A stretch of 64,000 nt of DNA from Nissolia schottii (GCA_003254905.1 QANU01029220.1:1-64000); one strand, 5' to 3'; numbered from the stretch's first letter, positions 23,949 to 35,572 are shown. Numbers and translations: made by a program. The notes: generated by a model from the sequence alone, not told the origin.

Positions 23949-24765
23949 GTGTGACGATCCCAGAATTCGTCACCGACTGAATTGAAGTCTTTGCTTCTAG
24001 CGTTTCATGCAACATGCACATACACCATGCTCATCTTCATGCATAAATAAATAAACTAGTCTCATGTCTTTCTAAAATAGTTTTCATGTGTTCTAAAATA
24101 TTTTCATAAATATTTTCTATAAATAAAAGACATAATAATTTTTAAAATAAAAGACATAATCAAATAATCATACAAAGTTAATTGAAATTCTAAAACATGC
24201 ATACAAATACTTCATAAAAATAATACTAATAACAACATATGTCGCGATTAAACGCCACTCACTTAAATGGTTGATAACTAAGAAACACTGACACCCTACG
24301 TGGATGTATTATTTTTCCACTGACAGAATTATCACAACTACAAAGCAATAAGGGATAGTTGCTTGAGCAACAAGTCAGATGGCTTGGCTTAGTTAGTTAA
24401 CAAGTTAGTTAAAGTTAGTTAAAATTAAATTACATGGTCATTTGTAACTAACTTTAACTAACTTATTAACTAACTAAGCGAAGCCATGTGACTTGTTGCT
24501 CAAGCAACTATCCCTTGTCTCTTTGTAGCTGTGATAAGAAGAAAAAGAGAAAAAAAAATGAAAATATAACTAGAGATAAGAGAAAGTTTACGCACAAAGC
24601 ACAATCTTAAAAGCTCTCTAAGTGAAATAGTAAGTAAAAATACTCAAGGGAGACTTCTATTTATAGGGGAACTCAAGACCCTCTCTAAACACACTATTCG
24701 ATGTGAGACTTCTCTGCATCGCTACAGTGTGTCGTGGGCGCTATAGTGCCCACATCGCACCGAGC
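23949..24765 (-). mobile_element. LTR-like remnant, reverse orientation, hosting a foldback insert
   Basis: At the left lies TGTGACGATCC, similar to the start of the LTR-like piece at 720. Near 24655-24668 the reverse strand reads CCTATAAATAGAAG, a good TATA box, placed near the other end of the segment. A promoter-like site in an otherwise gene-free repeat is typical for an LTR. A foldback element (24329-24538) is embedded. No duplication was found and the right boundary is approximate. Confidence 0.4.
24329..24538. mobile_element. Nearly perfect 210-bp foldback element
   Basis: Two arms of about 90-95 bp pair almost perfectly: TTATCACAACTACAAAG...GGGATAGTTGCTTGAGCAAC on the left against GTTGCTCAAGCAACTATCCC...CTTTGTAGCTGTGATAA on the right, including AAGTTAGTTAAAGTTAGTTA against TAACTAACTTTAACTAACTT. 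Only about 25 bp of centre remains unpaired. The high arm identity suggests a recent insertion or ongoing arm conversion. No reading frame. Confidence 0.85.
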
Positions 24766-25435
24766 CCTTGCAACGTGCCTTGCACACTCCAAAACTCGCC
24801 CCTCCCCCTTTTTGGTTTCCTAGAAAACTATGAGCTATTACAGGTGGGTATGAGGTAGACACAAACCCAAGAGTTTGAGTATGAGACAAAAAATAAAAAA
24901 TTGTCAAGGCACGAGGTGAAAAATGAGACAAGATTTGAATGAACATGACATAATGGGTACTGAAAACTCGCCCTACCTCATTGCGATCCTTAATTCATGG
25001 CCAAATAAATTTTATTAGAAATAATTTTATTATAATTGATTTTGAGGTAAATTAATTAATATTTGATATTTTTTATTTGAAAAACGATTTTGGTAAAATC
25101 AAAATTATTTTTAAATATACGATTACACAAACGACATAAATTTCATATTATTTTATCTAATTTATCTTCTCTTATTTCATTATTTTAAATAAATAAATAT
25201 TTTTTTACATATTGTCAACGTAAAAGTGTTTGAAAAATGAATATTTTCTATTGAAAATATTATCGTGTGTTGTTAAGTGTGATATTTTGTATTAATTTTT
25301 TATTACTTAAGTCATGTATGAGACTTATCTTATTAAGTAATGGTGAGAGATCATACTTAATAATACATACAAAATATCTAATTGAAATGACCCGTTTTCA
25401 AGAGTTTTACACTCAAATCATGCAGAATCACATAC
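24766..25435. other. AT-rich intergenic DNA, no gene seen
   Basis: Short open frames only; none resembles a protein family. Confidence 0.5.
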
Positions 25436-25612
25436 CACACGAAGTTGGTTGAGTGTTAAATAAATTCGCCACCATCTTAAAAGGTCTCAAGTTCGAGAAA
25501 CCTGAGACTTGGGAAAAAAATGTGTTGGGGTAGCCACACTACCTCGAGTTAAGTTAGTTGATCTCATAAGCAATGGAGTCTGGATATCAATGCAAGGAAA
25601 AAAAAAATTTAA
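25436..25612 (+). mobile_element. SINE-like element, probable
   Basis: GTTGGTTGAGTGTTAA resembles box A and AAGTTCGAGAAACC box B of a tRNA-derived promoter; a tRNA-unrelated body follows, ending in GCAAGG and an A run. Target duplication not identified, so the limits are approximate. Confidence 0.5.
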
Positions 25613-26335
25613 AAACATCTAGAGTCACTTATCTCATCTTACCATTTATAATGAATGATAAGATTAGGAACATAATTGATATTGATCAATAAGATTATTG
25701 TTGTAACTTAATAAATATTTCTCGAGTAAATCTTTAAATTCATCATTGAAGTTGATAGAATTAGTTAAGTTCATAACCAAATCATAAAAATAATCATACT
25801 AATCTTTAAAATTATCAAAAGTATGATATTTTTCATAACATGAAAACCAACGTTAAAATTTTCTCTTCTATTTTCTCTCTCCTCTCTCTCTCCCCTTTAT
25901 ATTCTCTCTCCTCTCTCATGCCTAAATGCCACTACCACATTTAAAAAAATAAACTAACTAATTTTAAGTAATAATAATAAAAGCAGCACTTAATCACTGC
26001 TATGAAGAATTAATTTTGAATCTTTGAATTGATTTTAAGGATGAGTTGAACTGAAAACCAACCATACTATATAAAAATGACAAAACTGATTGTCAAAATT
26101 CGATTTTGAGGGGCTACAACATAAAACCAATATTTAAAACACTCCATCAAAAGTAATCTATTTATTTTTCTAGTAAAAGTAATTAATTAAACAAACAAAG
26201 ATGCCACATGTGTTTTCTCAATTTCAAAATCTGGCTTGACTAGCCGCCGCCAAGATTCCTTTCAAAATCAAAGCCAAGATTGATCCTCAAATTCTTAAAA
26301 TTGATTTTACCGTAGCAGGCAAATCTCCCCTACTT
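25613..26335. other. Upstream region of the beta-xylosidase gene
   Basis: AT-rich sequence with a CT-repeat tract (TCTCTC words) at about 25862-25918. No coding frame. Confidence 0.5.
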
Positions 26336-26346
26336 TATATATATAA
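26336..26346 (+). promoter_or_regulatory. Candidate TATA box of the beta-xylosidase gene
   Basis: TATATATATAA lies 420 bp before the ATG; a second AT-rich candidate (TTTATATATCATA) is at about 26400-26412. Either would give a leader of about 330-390 nt, which contains a GGAGGAAGG/CCTTCTCCTCC pairable stretch at 26526-26554. Which is used cannot be decided here. Confidence 0.35.
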
Positions 26347-26765
26347 TTCACCGAAAATACCTTTTTCCGGACCATACAATAGCCAAGCAAGTATTTATAT
26401 TTATATATCATATACACACGCTGCAAGCAGAGCTCACTGATCAATATCAATATACGATCCTTTCAATTCAGTTGTCGTTTTTTCGGCTCTCCCCCAAAAA
26501 ACAACAACTGCATTCATTCAAAAAGGAGGAAGGACGCTTCCGTCCACCTTCTCCTCCATCATCACCCATCACGGGGTTCCTAAAAAAACACACAATGACA
26601 ATGTGTTCCTAACACAAGTTTTCCAATTTCCATTTCCATTTCCATTTTTTCCCCAAAATGATACATAGCTCCTCGAATTCATAGATAACAAACATACCCT
26701 TCTGCTTTGTTTTTCTTCTTTTACAACAAAGTTATTTTTTTTTTCCTTTTATTTTTATTTTATCA

Positions 26766-29700
26766 ATGGCCTGCAATAGCAACGAAAACAGAGGACCGAA
26801 GGTCTCTGTTTTCCTCTGTTTCTCATTCCTCTGCTTCACTGTTTTGTTGAGTAGTGGCGGCAGAGTGAGTGGCCAAACAACGACATCATCTGCCGTTTTT
26901 GCTTGCGATGTTGCTAAGAACCCCGCTGTGGCCGCTTATGGCTTCTGCGACCGGTCGCTGTCGGTAGATAAACGGGTGGCGGACCTCGTGAAGAGGCTGA
27001 CGCTGCAGGAGAAGATCGGAAACCTGGTGAATTCCGCCGCCGCCGTCAGCAGGCTTGGGATGCCCAAGTACGAGTGGTGGTCTGAGGCGCTTCACGGCGT
27101 CTCCAACATCGGCCCGGGGACTCGGTTCTCGAGTCTGGTGCCGGCGGCGACCAGTTTCCCCATGCCTATTCTCACCGCCGCTTCTTTCAACACTTCGTTG
27201 TTTGAAGCCATTGGAAGAGTGAGTGTTATATTTCTCTTCATTTTCTTCTGTGCGTGTTTTTCAAGTTTTCAACTTTTCTTTTGATAGTTCAAAAGGGTTT
27301 CTTCAAAAACTGAGAAAATGTGGTGTCCTTTTTTTTTTTTTTCTTTTCTTGGTAAAGGCATACAAATGCGTTGATTTTAGTCATTGGAGTTGGTAGATGT
27401 TTCTGAAAATCTCAGACAGCGTGGTGAAACTTTTAATGAGGATCGAGAAATGCGATTTGTGTAGGTGTTGTTATTAGGAATTTATTCTATTGCATCATAA
27501 ATCATAATGCGGTTCATTATTGATTTAAAGAAGTAGATGGAGGTGAAAACAGAACATACCTAGTATTAGTTTGAGCATTTAGTTACTTAGCAATGAAGGT
27601 TGATACTGTTCATTGTTGATTGAGAGGAGTAGATGGGAGTGGTTAGAGTGTTGAATTTCTTCTTCTTTCTCATTGCCTTCTCTTCATTGCTTTTCATGTA
27701 AAAGTAAAAGTCTTTTAGGTAGTAATATCTGAATATCCAATACAAACAATAAATGAAACAAAACTTTAGGTGAGTTGCCAGTGGGAACCGGCAGAATTTT
27801 GGAAGTAGACTTTAAAGAGCATTTACAGCTTGCATATTGAAGCCAAGAGAGGCCTCGATGTTGATTGTTCAACAGTGACATAATTCAGAAATTGATCTTT
27901 TTCTATATTTCTGAATTCTGATAGTACATTTAAATGGGAAATTAACAAATTGAATTGAATAATCGAAATCCAGAGTTCATGATATTTTGCTGTAGAATGA
28001 TCAATTTTTATGATTAACATGAAGTGATTTCAAGATGGTGTTTTGTGGCTAATTTGTGGTCATTGCAGGTGGTTTCAACAGAAGCCAGAGCAATGTACAA
28101 TGTTGGGTTGGCTGGTTTGACATATTGGTCACCAAACATCAACATATTCAGGGATCCAAGGTGGGGGAGAGGACAAGAGACACCGGGGGAAGACCCTTTG
28201 CTAGCTAGCAAATATGCTACCGGATATGTCAAAGGTCTGCAACAAACCGATGATGGCGACTCTAACAAGCTCAAGGTTGCCGCTTGTTGCAAACACTACA
28301 CAGCCTATGATTTGGATAACTGGAAAGGCATCCAGCGTTACACCTTCAATGCTGTGGTAATTATTATTATTCTACATTTGCTTCAATTTTTTTCAAAGTA
28401 CAAGCTAGTTTGATTCATTTTGATTTTGAAAGACAATTTCTATTTGTTAATTTTGTTAGGTGACACAGCAAGATATGGATGACACATTCCAACCACCATT
28501 CAAGAGCTGTGTGATTGATGGAAATGTTGCAAGTGTCATGTGTTCCTACAACCAGGTTAATGGAAAGCCAACCTGTGCTGACCCTGACCTACTTAAGGGT
28601 GTTATCCGAGGCCAATGGAAATTAAATGGGTATATTAAAATTCTACTATGCCTCCAATTTTTAATTTTTAGTTGTTCAGGTTTATTGTTGTATGTATGTT
28701 GTGATTATATTAATACGTGTGGGTTATTCAGATATATAGTTTCTGATTGTGACTCGGTAGAAGTGCTTTACAAAGATCAGCATTACACCAGCACTCCTGA
28801 AGAAGCTGCAGCCAAAACCATTCTAGCAGGTAACAAAATGTAACAAGAATATACACCTACATATTCATTGACAATTGTTGAATTACCAATAAAATGTGAC
28901 TTTACTGTATTTTGGTTTCACAGGGTTGGATTTGGATTGTGGGAATTATCTTGGTCAATATACAGAAGGGGCTGTCAAGAAAGGGCTTGTGGATGAAGCA
29001 TCCATCGACAAGGCCATCTCCAACAATTTTGCCATGTTGATGCGTCTTGGTTTCTTCGATGGTGATCCGAGCAAGCAACCTTATGGTAATCTTGGTCCAA
29101 AGGATGTCTGCACTTCAGATAACCAGGAACTTGCCCGCGAAGCTGCGAGGCAAGGGATTGTGTTGCTTAAAAACAGTCCAGGATCGCTGCCTCTTAACGC
29201 CAAATCCATTAAATCATTGGCAGTTATAGGCCCCAATGCTAATGCTACTAGGATCATGATTGGAAATTATGAAGGTATCAAAATTTCCCAACTCCTATAA
29301 TTTATTTATGCATAGCAGCATATGACTTAACCAGATTGGTATGAAGTTAGGAATTAGGCCAAATTTCGTAAATTTTATCATGTATTTCTTTGTAGATTGG
29401 CAAAATTTACCAAACGGTTTGTTTTTATAGTTGGAGACTTCTTATCTCACTTTCTGCTTTAACATCACATTTGACAAATTCCTGAAATTTTTTGCAGGCA
29501 TCCCTTGCAACTATGTGTCACCTTTGCAAGGCCTAACAGCTTTAGTTCCCACAAGCTATGCTCCTGGATGTCTGGATGTGCGGTGTGCCAATGCCGATCT
29601 AGATGATGCCACACGGATTGCAGCCTCTGCTGATGCGACGGTGATTGTAGTAGGTGCAAGTCTAGCTATAGAAGCAGAAAGTCTCGACAGAATCAACATT

Positions 29701-30704
29701 CTTCTTCCAGGACAACAACAACTTCTAGTGAGTCAAGTTGCTAATGTATCCAAGGGACCTGTGATTCTTGTCATAATGTCCGGAGGGGGAATGGATGTGT
29801 CCTTTGCTAAAAACAATGACAAAATCACAAGCATCCTTTGGGTTGGCTACCCTGGCGAAGCCGGAGGAGCCGCCATGGCTGATGTGATTTTCGGGTTTCA
29901 TAATCCAAGTAAGTTAGCCACTCACACACACACACACCCCCTCCCCTTACATAGTGTGTTTGGATTTTCATTGTGGTAGCTTAGAATCAATTTTGGAACC
30001 CTAAAAGTGAGAAATTTGCACTTGTGGTGGGGATCAGAATCAATTCTAGGTGTCTCTCACAAGAAAGCAAAAAATGCACTAAATTTAACTTCGATTCCAA
30101 CAATGACACAACTTTGAACACACTCAATGCAGGTGGAAGGCTCCCCATAACATGGTATCCACAATCATATGTAGATGAGGTGCCAATGACCAACATGAAC
30201 ATGAGGGCAGATCCTGCAACAGGTTACCCAGGCAGATCATACAGATTCTACAAAGGGGAAACAGTTTTCTCATTTGGGGATGGAATGAGTTACTCAAGTG
30301 TAGAGCACAGGATAGTCAAGGCACCCCAGTTGGTGTCTGTTCCCCTTGCACAGGATCACGCGTGCCGCTCCTCGGAATGCAAGTCTCTTGAAGTTGCCGA
30401 CGAGCATTGCCAGAACTTGGCCTTTGACATTCAGCTTGGGGTCAAGAACACAGGGAAGATGAGCGGCAGCCATACAGTGATGCTGTTCTTTACGCCGCCG
30501 GATGTGCACAATGCACCTCAGAAACACTTGTTGGGATTTGAGAAGGTCCACTTGGCAGGGAAATCAGAGGCACTGGTTAGGTTCAAGGTAGATGTTTGCA
30601 AGGATTTGAGTGTCGTTGATGAACTTGGCAACAGGAAAGTTCCCTTGGGACAGCATCTGCTTCATGTTGGAAACTTGAAGCATTCATTGGGTGTGAGGAT
30701 TTGA
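26766..30704 (+). CDS. Beta-D-xylosidase / alpha-L-arabinofuranosidase, GH3, BXL3/BXL4 type
   Basis: Seven exons (26766-27218, 28069-28356, 28460-28629, 28732-28829, 28924-29274, 29498-29908, 30133-30704) join in frame to 780 aa, the usual size for plant BXL proteins. A secretory signal (about 1-36) sends it to the cell wall, where the family removes xylose or arabinose from xylan and pectin side chains. GH3 marks: [10 protein letters not shown] (102-111), [16 protein letters not shown] (179-194), YIVSDCDS (305-312) with Asp309 the expected nucleophile, IEAESLDR (511-518) holding the acid/base candidate, and a C-terminal fibronectin-III-like domain from about 680. Before IEAE the sequence is GASLA where many relatives have GLDQS; the effect is unknown. 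Closest type by eye is AtBXL4/AtBXL3. The gene is intact, and its 3' end runs into a probable foldback transposon. Confidence 0.96.
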
Positions 30705-30744
30705 AATAAGTCTTCAAATCCTTTGCACTAAGTCTTTTTTTAGG

Positions 30745-30960
30745 GAACGTTCAAATTTATTTTCAGGCTATAAAAATAGTCATAATAGTCTCTGAAGTTG
30801 CCAAAAGTCTTTTAAGATAATCATTTGACATCAGTCAAATTAGTCTCTTTCAAAGATTATCTTATTTTAAAAACTTTAGGGATTAATATAACAATTTTCA
30901 CAATTTGAAGACAAATATGACTAGTGCCAAAAATTTCAGGGACAAATTTAAAGTTTTTTT
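30745..30960. repeat. Probable foldback transposon just after the beta-xylosidase stop
   Basis: TTCAAATTTATTTTCAGGC at the left and, inverted, CTTTAAATTTGTCCCTGAAA at the right form ends; inner AGTCTCTGAAGTTG-like and AAACTTTAGGGATTAAT-like words are inverted counterparts. It resembles the foldback element in ARC5 intron 14 in style. It starts about 40 bp after the stop at 30704, so it probably supplies 3' UTR sequence. Confidence 0.5.
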
Positions 30961-32278
30961 TTTCCTCCCTTTCATTGGTTTCCTTAAAAGGAATTTTCTT
31001 AGGGGATCAAAAATAAATTTGATGTAAGTGTAACAAATTTTATCTGATTATATTCAGATCACAAATTGAAATCAAAATGAAGTTTTTAATAGAGCCCATA
31101 TTCACATGTGATTTTGTCCTCTTGTCAGCAGTTGTCTCACGAATTGAAGTTGCTTACAGAACTATCCTTATCAAAGGCATGATTTTGATTAATTCCAAGA
31201 AACAAATTGATGCTTCCTTGATGTGATTTTCGTTGATACTATTGTCCACAGCTTTCACCTAGCTTACGTATGAATTGAATGCGACGTTTAATTTCATTTC
31301 TACATGAACACACGAAATCAGCACTTGAGTAAGAGAAAGTCAACGAAAATACGAAGAGATAGGCGGAATTTACTAGAATTGGAGGGGTATTATAGAACTT
31401 CATGATAGGCTAATCTAATAACTAACCATGATGAAGTGATGAAAGACAAAATCACCCTTGGCTTCCTCTCCCACACACCATTTCCGAGCCGGCGGCGGCT
31501 TAGAGCAGTGCAATTTTAAGACATTATGCAACTTATGTTATCCATGAAACTCGCATAAGTGGCTTGCTTTCTCCTGAAGCATTTGATTATCATGACCACC
31601 ATTTTGGGGCATCTGGATCCTAAATTATCAATATCGAATCATCGATTAAAGATGCACAATGCATATTCTTTTGTTATGAAGATTGTTTTCGTGTGAAATT
31701 TTAATATCTTCTATGGTTGCAAATTACTGCTGTATATTGTGTATATTTGCCATACAATTGAGCACCATTTAAAATCCATGTTTTAATCTGATGAAAAATC
31801 TCTTGTATTTTATGTTTTGCTCAGTTGAGACATTCTTATGTTGGCTATGCATATACTTTAGTACTGCTTTTGTAACGTGTGCCTCACAATAACAGATGCC
31901 TGTGCACACTCCAATTGAACTTTGGAGAGCCACACTCTCAGCATTGATATATTCATCACCAGGGATCAGACTTGTGTCTGACTGGCATGTATATGATTCT
32001 ATGGAAAAACCTGTAAAACCTCATTCCCGTAGTTGTGTTGGTTCCATTATCTGTGAAATCATCCTCTTATTATCCAAGTCCCTTTGGTTGCCAAGGAGAT
32101 GGAACAGCCTTGGAGGTGCTCAGAAAAGCCTCTGGATTTTAATCTGCAGGAGGGCAGGGTCCACCACGGTGGTGGCCTCATGTTATATTTTGAGGTCATG
32201 ACATATAATTATGGTAGGGCTTTAAAAAATAGAATTCATTAAATTCTTAAACTAACCTTTTTGAATCACTTATTTAGA
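30961..32278. other. Intergenic region between beta-xylosidase and first UGT
   Basis: No gene recognised. A 101-codon open frame at 31896-32201 matches no family I know and has mixed composition, so it is not called. Confidence 0.5.
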
Positions 32279-32284
32279 TTTATT
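32279..32284 (-). terminator. Candidate poly(A) signal of the first UGT91 gene
   Basis: Reverse-strand AATAAA lies 62 nt after the stop of the glycosyltransferase ending at 32346. Confidence 0.45.
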
Positions 32285-32345
32285 CATTTCAAAGCAAAAA
32301 AGAGAAATTCACGAACTGAAACATATCAACACTGAACAAGCCTGC

Positions 32346-33881
32346 TTAGCTGTTGGAAGGTACCCTATACTTTTGAAGAGCAGCAATGAACTCTTGAATG
32401 TATTGATCATGGAGATCTTTGGAGCTGAAAACCTTGCCCATCTCTTTGGCATTCTCCCTGAGAGTCTTCCCCTCCTCATCCACTATTGCCGACCTCAATG
32501 TCTGGGCCACTGCATCCCTTGTAAAGGAGCCGTCTTTCTCGCTCCTTGGCACTTCAACAGCCACTTGCTTTTCTACCAGTGCTCTTGAAAACAGAGCTTG
32601 GTCTAGCAAGTAGGGCAAGGTCACAAGAACATGGCCATAATGAAGCTTCTCGATCGCAGAACCAGAACCACAGTGACTCATGCATCCCCCAATTGCCCCA
32701 TGAGCTAAGATCTTGAGCTGGGGTGCCCATGTTTTCCAAACAACACCGCGATCCTTGGTTCTGTCCTCAAAACCTTGTGGAAGCTCAAGTGATCCCCTCT
32801 TGAGGTTCTTCAGAGCCCAGAAGAATTGCAAACCGGAAAGCTCAATTCCATAAGCCAACTCGGTGAGGTCTTCCTGGCTCAGCTTGAGCTCGCTGCCGAA
32901 TCCAATGTAGACCACGGATGAAGGCTCTTGTGCATCCAGCCAGGCCTTGATTTCCACCCAGTCAGGGTCGCCGTCTTCCTCTTCAACGTCTCGTATTTGC
33001 AGCGACGGTGGAAGCAGCCCCACTGGAATCACAGGGATGTTGTACCGGGAGGCAAGATAATCCAACCACTCTCCTTCAAGCTCCCTGGAGGTTCTGAGAA
33101 GGAACAAGTCGCAGCTGGAATATGCTTTGTTGAGATCAAATTTAGCGATTGCTCCTGTGTTCTCATCCCTGAGAGATGCAAATGCCCTCATGAACTCGTA
33201 AGGCCTGAGACGAATGCTTGTGTGGAAGGGGAGCCAGGATGGAGGGCCACACATGTCAGCAATGCCCATATTTGGCTTCTTTTGATCCTCTGGTGGATCA
33301 AAGAAGCATTTGTTCCAGGCTGGGGTGATGTTGTAGTGTGCACAAGGGATGTTGAGGCTCTTGGCTATTTGGGGCAACCAGCCAGCTGCAAAATCATAGA
33401 AAACCCAGTCAGGCTTTGAATCCCTTAGCACCTCAGCAACAGCATCTTGAAGGCCCTCATAAGCCTGCTTGAGGTAACAGCTATTGCCGGTGGGGATGTC
33501 CATGGTGCACTCTGCACCTTCTGGTAGGTGCTCTATGGTTGGCAAGGGCAGCCTCACCAGTTTGATCAATGGCTCCAAGCTTTTGGGTGCTTTCGGCATG
33601 CGATCGATGTTTCTGGGGCTGTTTATGAAGGTGACAAAGTGACCCTTCTGGGCAAGGATCTTTGCCACCTCGAAGTAGGGGTATATGTGACCCATGGCCA
33701 GCCATGGGAGCAGGGCAACATGGAGAGGCTTATCAATTTTGCCATTGCCATTGCCATTAACGGATGAAGCTGTTCTTGCTGAATGCATGAATGCTTGTGT
33801 TTTTTTATTTTTCACTTGGATTCCAAGTGCTATTAAAATGAGGTAAGTCAATAGCAAGAGTAACGCACGAGCACCACGCAT
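32346..33881 (-). CDS. UDP-glycosyltransferase, UGT91 family, soyasaponin-UGT-like
   Basis: Single-exon frame of 511 codons. It is a GT1 enzyme that moves a sugar from a UDP-sugar to an acceptor, in this clade often to a sugar already on a triterpene or flavonoid. Catalytic His65 sits in LAMGHIYP, and the 44-residue PSPG box runs W385 to Q428 (WAPQLKILAHG...LPYLLDQ). The usual HCGWNS core reads HCGSGS. The whole protein closely resembles, from memory, soybean SGT3 (UGT91H4, soyasaponin III rhamnosyltransferase), but substrate cannot be proven. The first 31 residues form a hydrophobic extension unlike the family; the internal Met at residue 32 (ATG at 33786-33788) gives a normal 480-aa protein and may be the true start. 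A tandem paralogue lies at 38617-40071. Confidence 0.95.
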   Translation of the reverse strand: MRGARALLLLLTYLILIALGIQVKNKKTQAFMHSARTASSVNGNGNGKIDKPLHVALLPWLAMGHIYPYFEVAKILAQKGHFVTFINSPRNIDRMPKAPKSLEPLIKLVRLPLPTIEHLPEGAECTMDIPTGNSCYLKQAYEGLQDAVAEVLRDSKPDWVFYDFAAGWLPQIAKSLNIPCAHYNITPAWNKCFFDPPEDQKKPNMGIADMCGPPSWLPFHTSIRLRPYEFMRAFASLRDENTGAIAKFDLNKAYSSCDLFLLRTSRELEGEWLDYLASRYNIPVIPVGLLPPSLQIRDVEEEDGDPDWVEIKAWLDAQEPSSVVYIGFGSELKLSQEDLTELAYGIELSGLQFFWALKNLKRGSLELPQGFEDRTKDRGVVWKTWAPQLKILAHGAIGGCMSHCGSGSAIEKLHYGHVLVTLPYLLDQALFSRALVEKQVAVEVPRSEKDGSFTRDAVAQTLRSAIVDEEGKTLRENAKEMGKVFSSKDLHDQYIQEFIAALQKYRVPSNS

Positions 33882-34389
33882 TCAGCATTATTATTCATTT
33901 TCCAACCGAGATTTTGTTTTGTGTATCGTGCAAAAGTTGTTTTCGCCCATTAAACAACATGCCCACGAGAACCTCGCGGTAATTAGTTTATTAATTTCAA
34001 GCCATTTCGTCATAATTTCAAGTCACTGTTGATTGGGTGCGTCTACAATACCAAGACCGACAAATTAGATTTGTCCAAATAAAGAGTAGAGACTGGTTTG
34101 TGGCAGTAAGACGACGGTGGTAAGAGAACAAGGGTCATCCTCATGTGAGAAGAGGAAGAGTTTCTCCTCTTTCAACTGTCCAATAATAATTTTATATTTG
34201 TCACTATGGGTTGAAATGTAATTATGTTATTTTGAAAAGAGTGCACTAATTTGTAAGATATAAAAAATTATTTTTTTAAAAAATAAAACATTTTTAATTG
34301 TTATAATTAAATAATTAGTTTAAGTTTTACCATTAAGAAAAAAAAAATCATAAAACCTAAACAATTAGTAAAGTAAATAATTAGGGTTT

Positions 34390-34910
34390 AGGCTTGCAAT
34401 TTCCTCTCAACCACCACTGAGTCTCAGTAACGGAAGAGAACAAACTTGGCAATCACCACATAGAGGTGCCTCAACAACAGAAGAGAAAGACTCTCTCTTT
34501 CCAGATCTGTCCCTCTCTGTGACTTCTTTCTCCGCGGCTTCCGGGGGGGCTGCCACCATGGCAGGTCGCCCGTGACAGCAAGTATTGCCCCCCTCTCTAT
34601 GTCTGTCTCTCTTTGTTCTCCCGCTCTCGATTCCTTTCTTTATCTTTCTCTCTTTCTCTTCGAAATCTCTCTCTGCTTCTTCCCTCTCTCACTCTTTTCC
34701 TTTCTCTCTTTTGGTTTCTGGTGTGTATGTGTTGTTTGGGATCTGTTTGGTTTGATTTTTTTCTTTTTTTTACAAGTATGTATGTGTGGTGGTGGCTTGG
34801 GGTGATTGATGGTGGTGAGGAGTTGGTTTTGGGGTGGGGTTACTGTGGTGGTTAGGTTCCTAGTAGTTGATGAGTGTGCATGTTGTGAAGAGTGAGAGGA
34901 TGGTGGTGAT
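34390..34910. repeat. CT-rich tract, GC-enriched, no gene called
   Basis: Dense TCTCTC/TTTCTC sequence with a G run at 34542-34549 and a GT-rich stretch following. Open frames here translate to Ser/Leu/Phe-rich low-complexity strings. Confidence 0.4.
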
Positions 34911-34914
34911 GTGA

Positions 34915-35070
34915 GTGGTTTCCATCAACTATGCCAATGTCAATGAGGCCACTGTCAAGAAGATGATCGCAAAGAAAACCACCATCAACGTGGTGGTCAC
35001 CGTCAAAGAGGCTGCCATGGAGGAGCTACCCGTGAAGGACCGGCCTTCCACTATTGATGAACCTTTTTAA
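34915..35070 (+). pseudogene. Coding-like fragment of unknown origin
   Basis: An open frame of about 51 codons directly after an in-frame TGA, ending at TAA 35068-35070. Its composition is balanced and protein-like (begins VSINYANVNEATVKKMIAKK) and its codons are GC-rich in a region that is otherwise AT-rich. It has no start codon of its own. It could be the last exon of a captured or decayed gene. I do not recognise the family. Confidence 0.35.
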
Positions 35071-35427
35071 TCATAATTCTAATTACTAATCCTAACCATC
35101 TTTTTAATAAAATAAGATTATCTTTTATAATTAATATAATTAAAATAATTATCATTTAAAATATTACTTACATATTCTTAAAAACAAAGACTAAAAACAA
35201 ATTTTAAAATTTTATAGGAATTAAAAATTAAATTTTATTTAAATAATTTTTTATACTTATGAAAGGACAAAATTATCATCAAACTTTTTTTTTATTTTAT
35301 ATTTATTTTAAATAATTTTAACTAAAATTATTTAAATAATTTTAATCATATATTTAATAATTTAAATAATTTTAAATAATTTTAATATTTTTTTATTAAT
35401 ATGAACATGATTTAATAAAGGTTATGG

Positions 35428-35572
35428 AGGAGTATGTTAATTTATTAGAATATTTATTAGGATAATTTATGATATGTCAGTCTATAGAGTGCTCAAGTGA
35501 ACTACAAGTAAAATGTAGTATGACATATCCTAAATTATCCTAATATATATCATAATAAATTAACATACTCCT
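35428..35572. mobile_element. 145-bp foldback MITE
   Basis: Arms of about 52 bp: AGGAGTATGTTAATTTATTA...GATATGTCA on the left against TGACATATCCTAAATTATCC...AACATACTCCT on the right, with about 40 bp between. A few mismatches only. No target duplication is evident. Confidence 0.75.

Noticed and set aside
31896-32201. 101-codon frame between the xylosidase and UGT genes
   Set aside because: No similarity to any family I recognise and no splice context; listed only as part of the intergenic region.
34572-34855. Two overlapping 77-80 codon frames
   Set aside because: Ser/Leu/Phe-rich products of a CT-rich tract.
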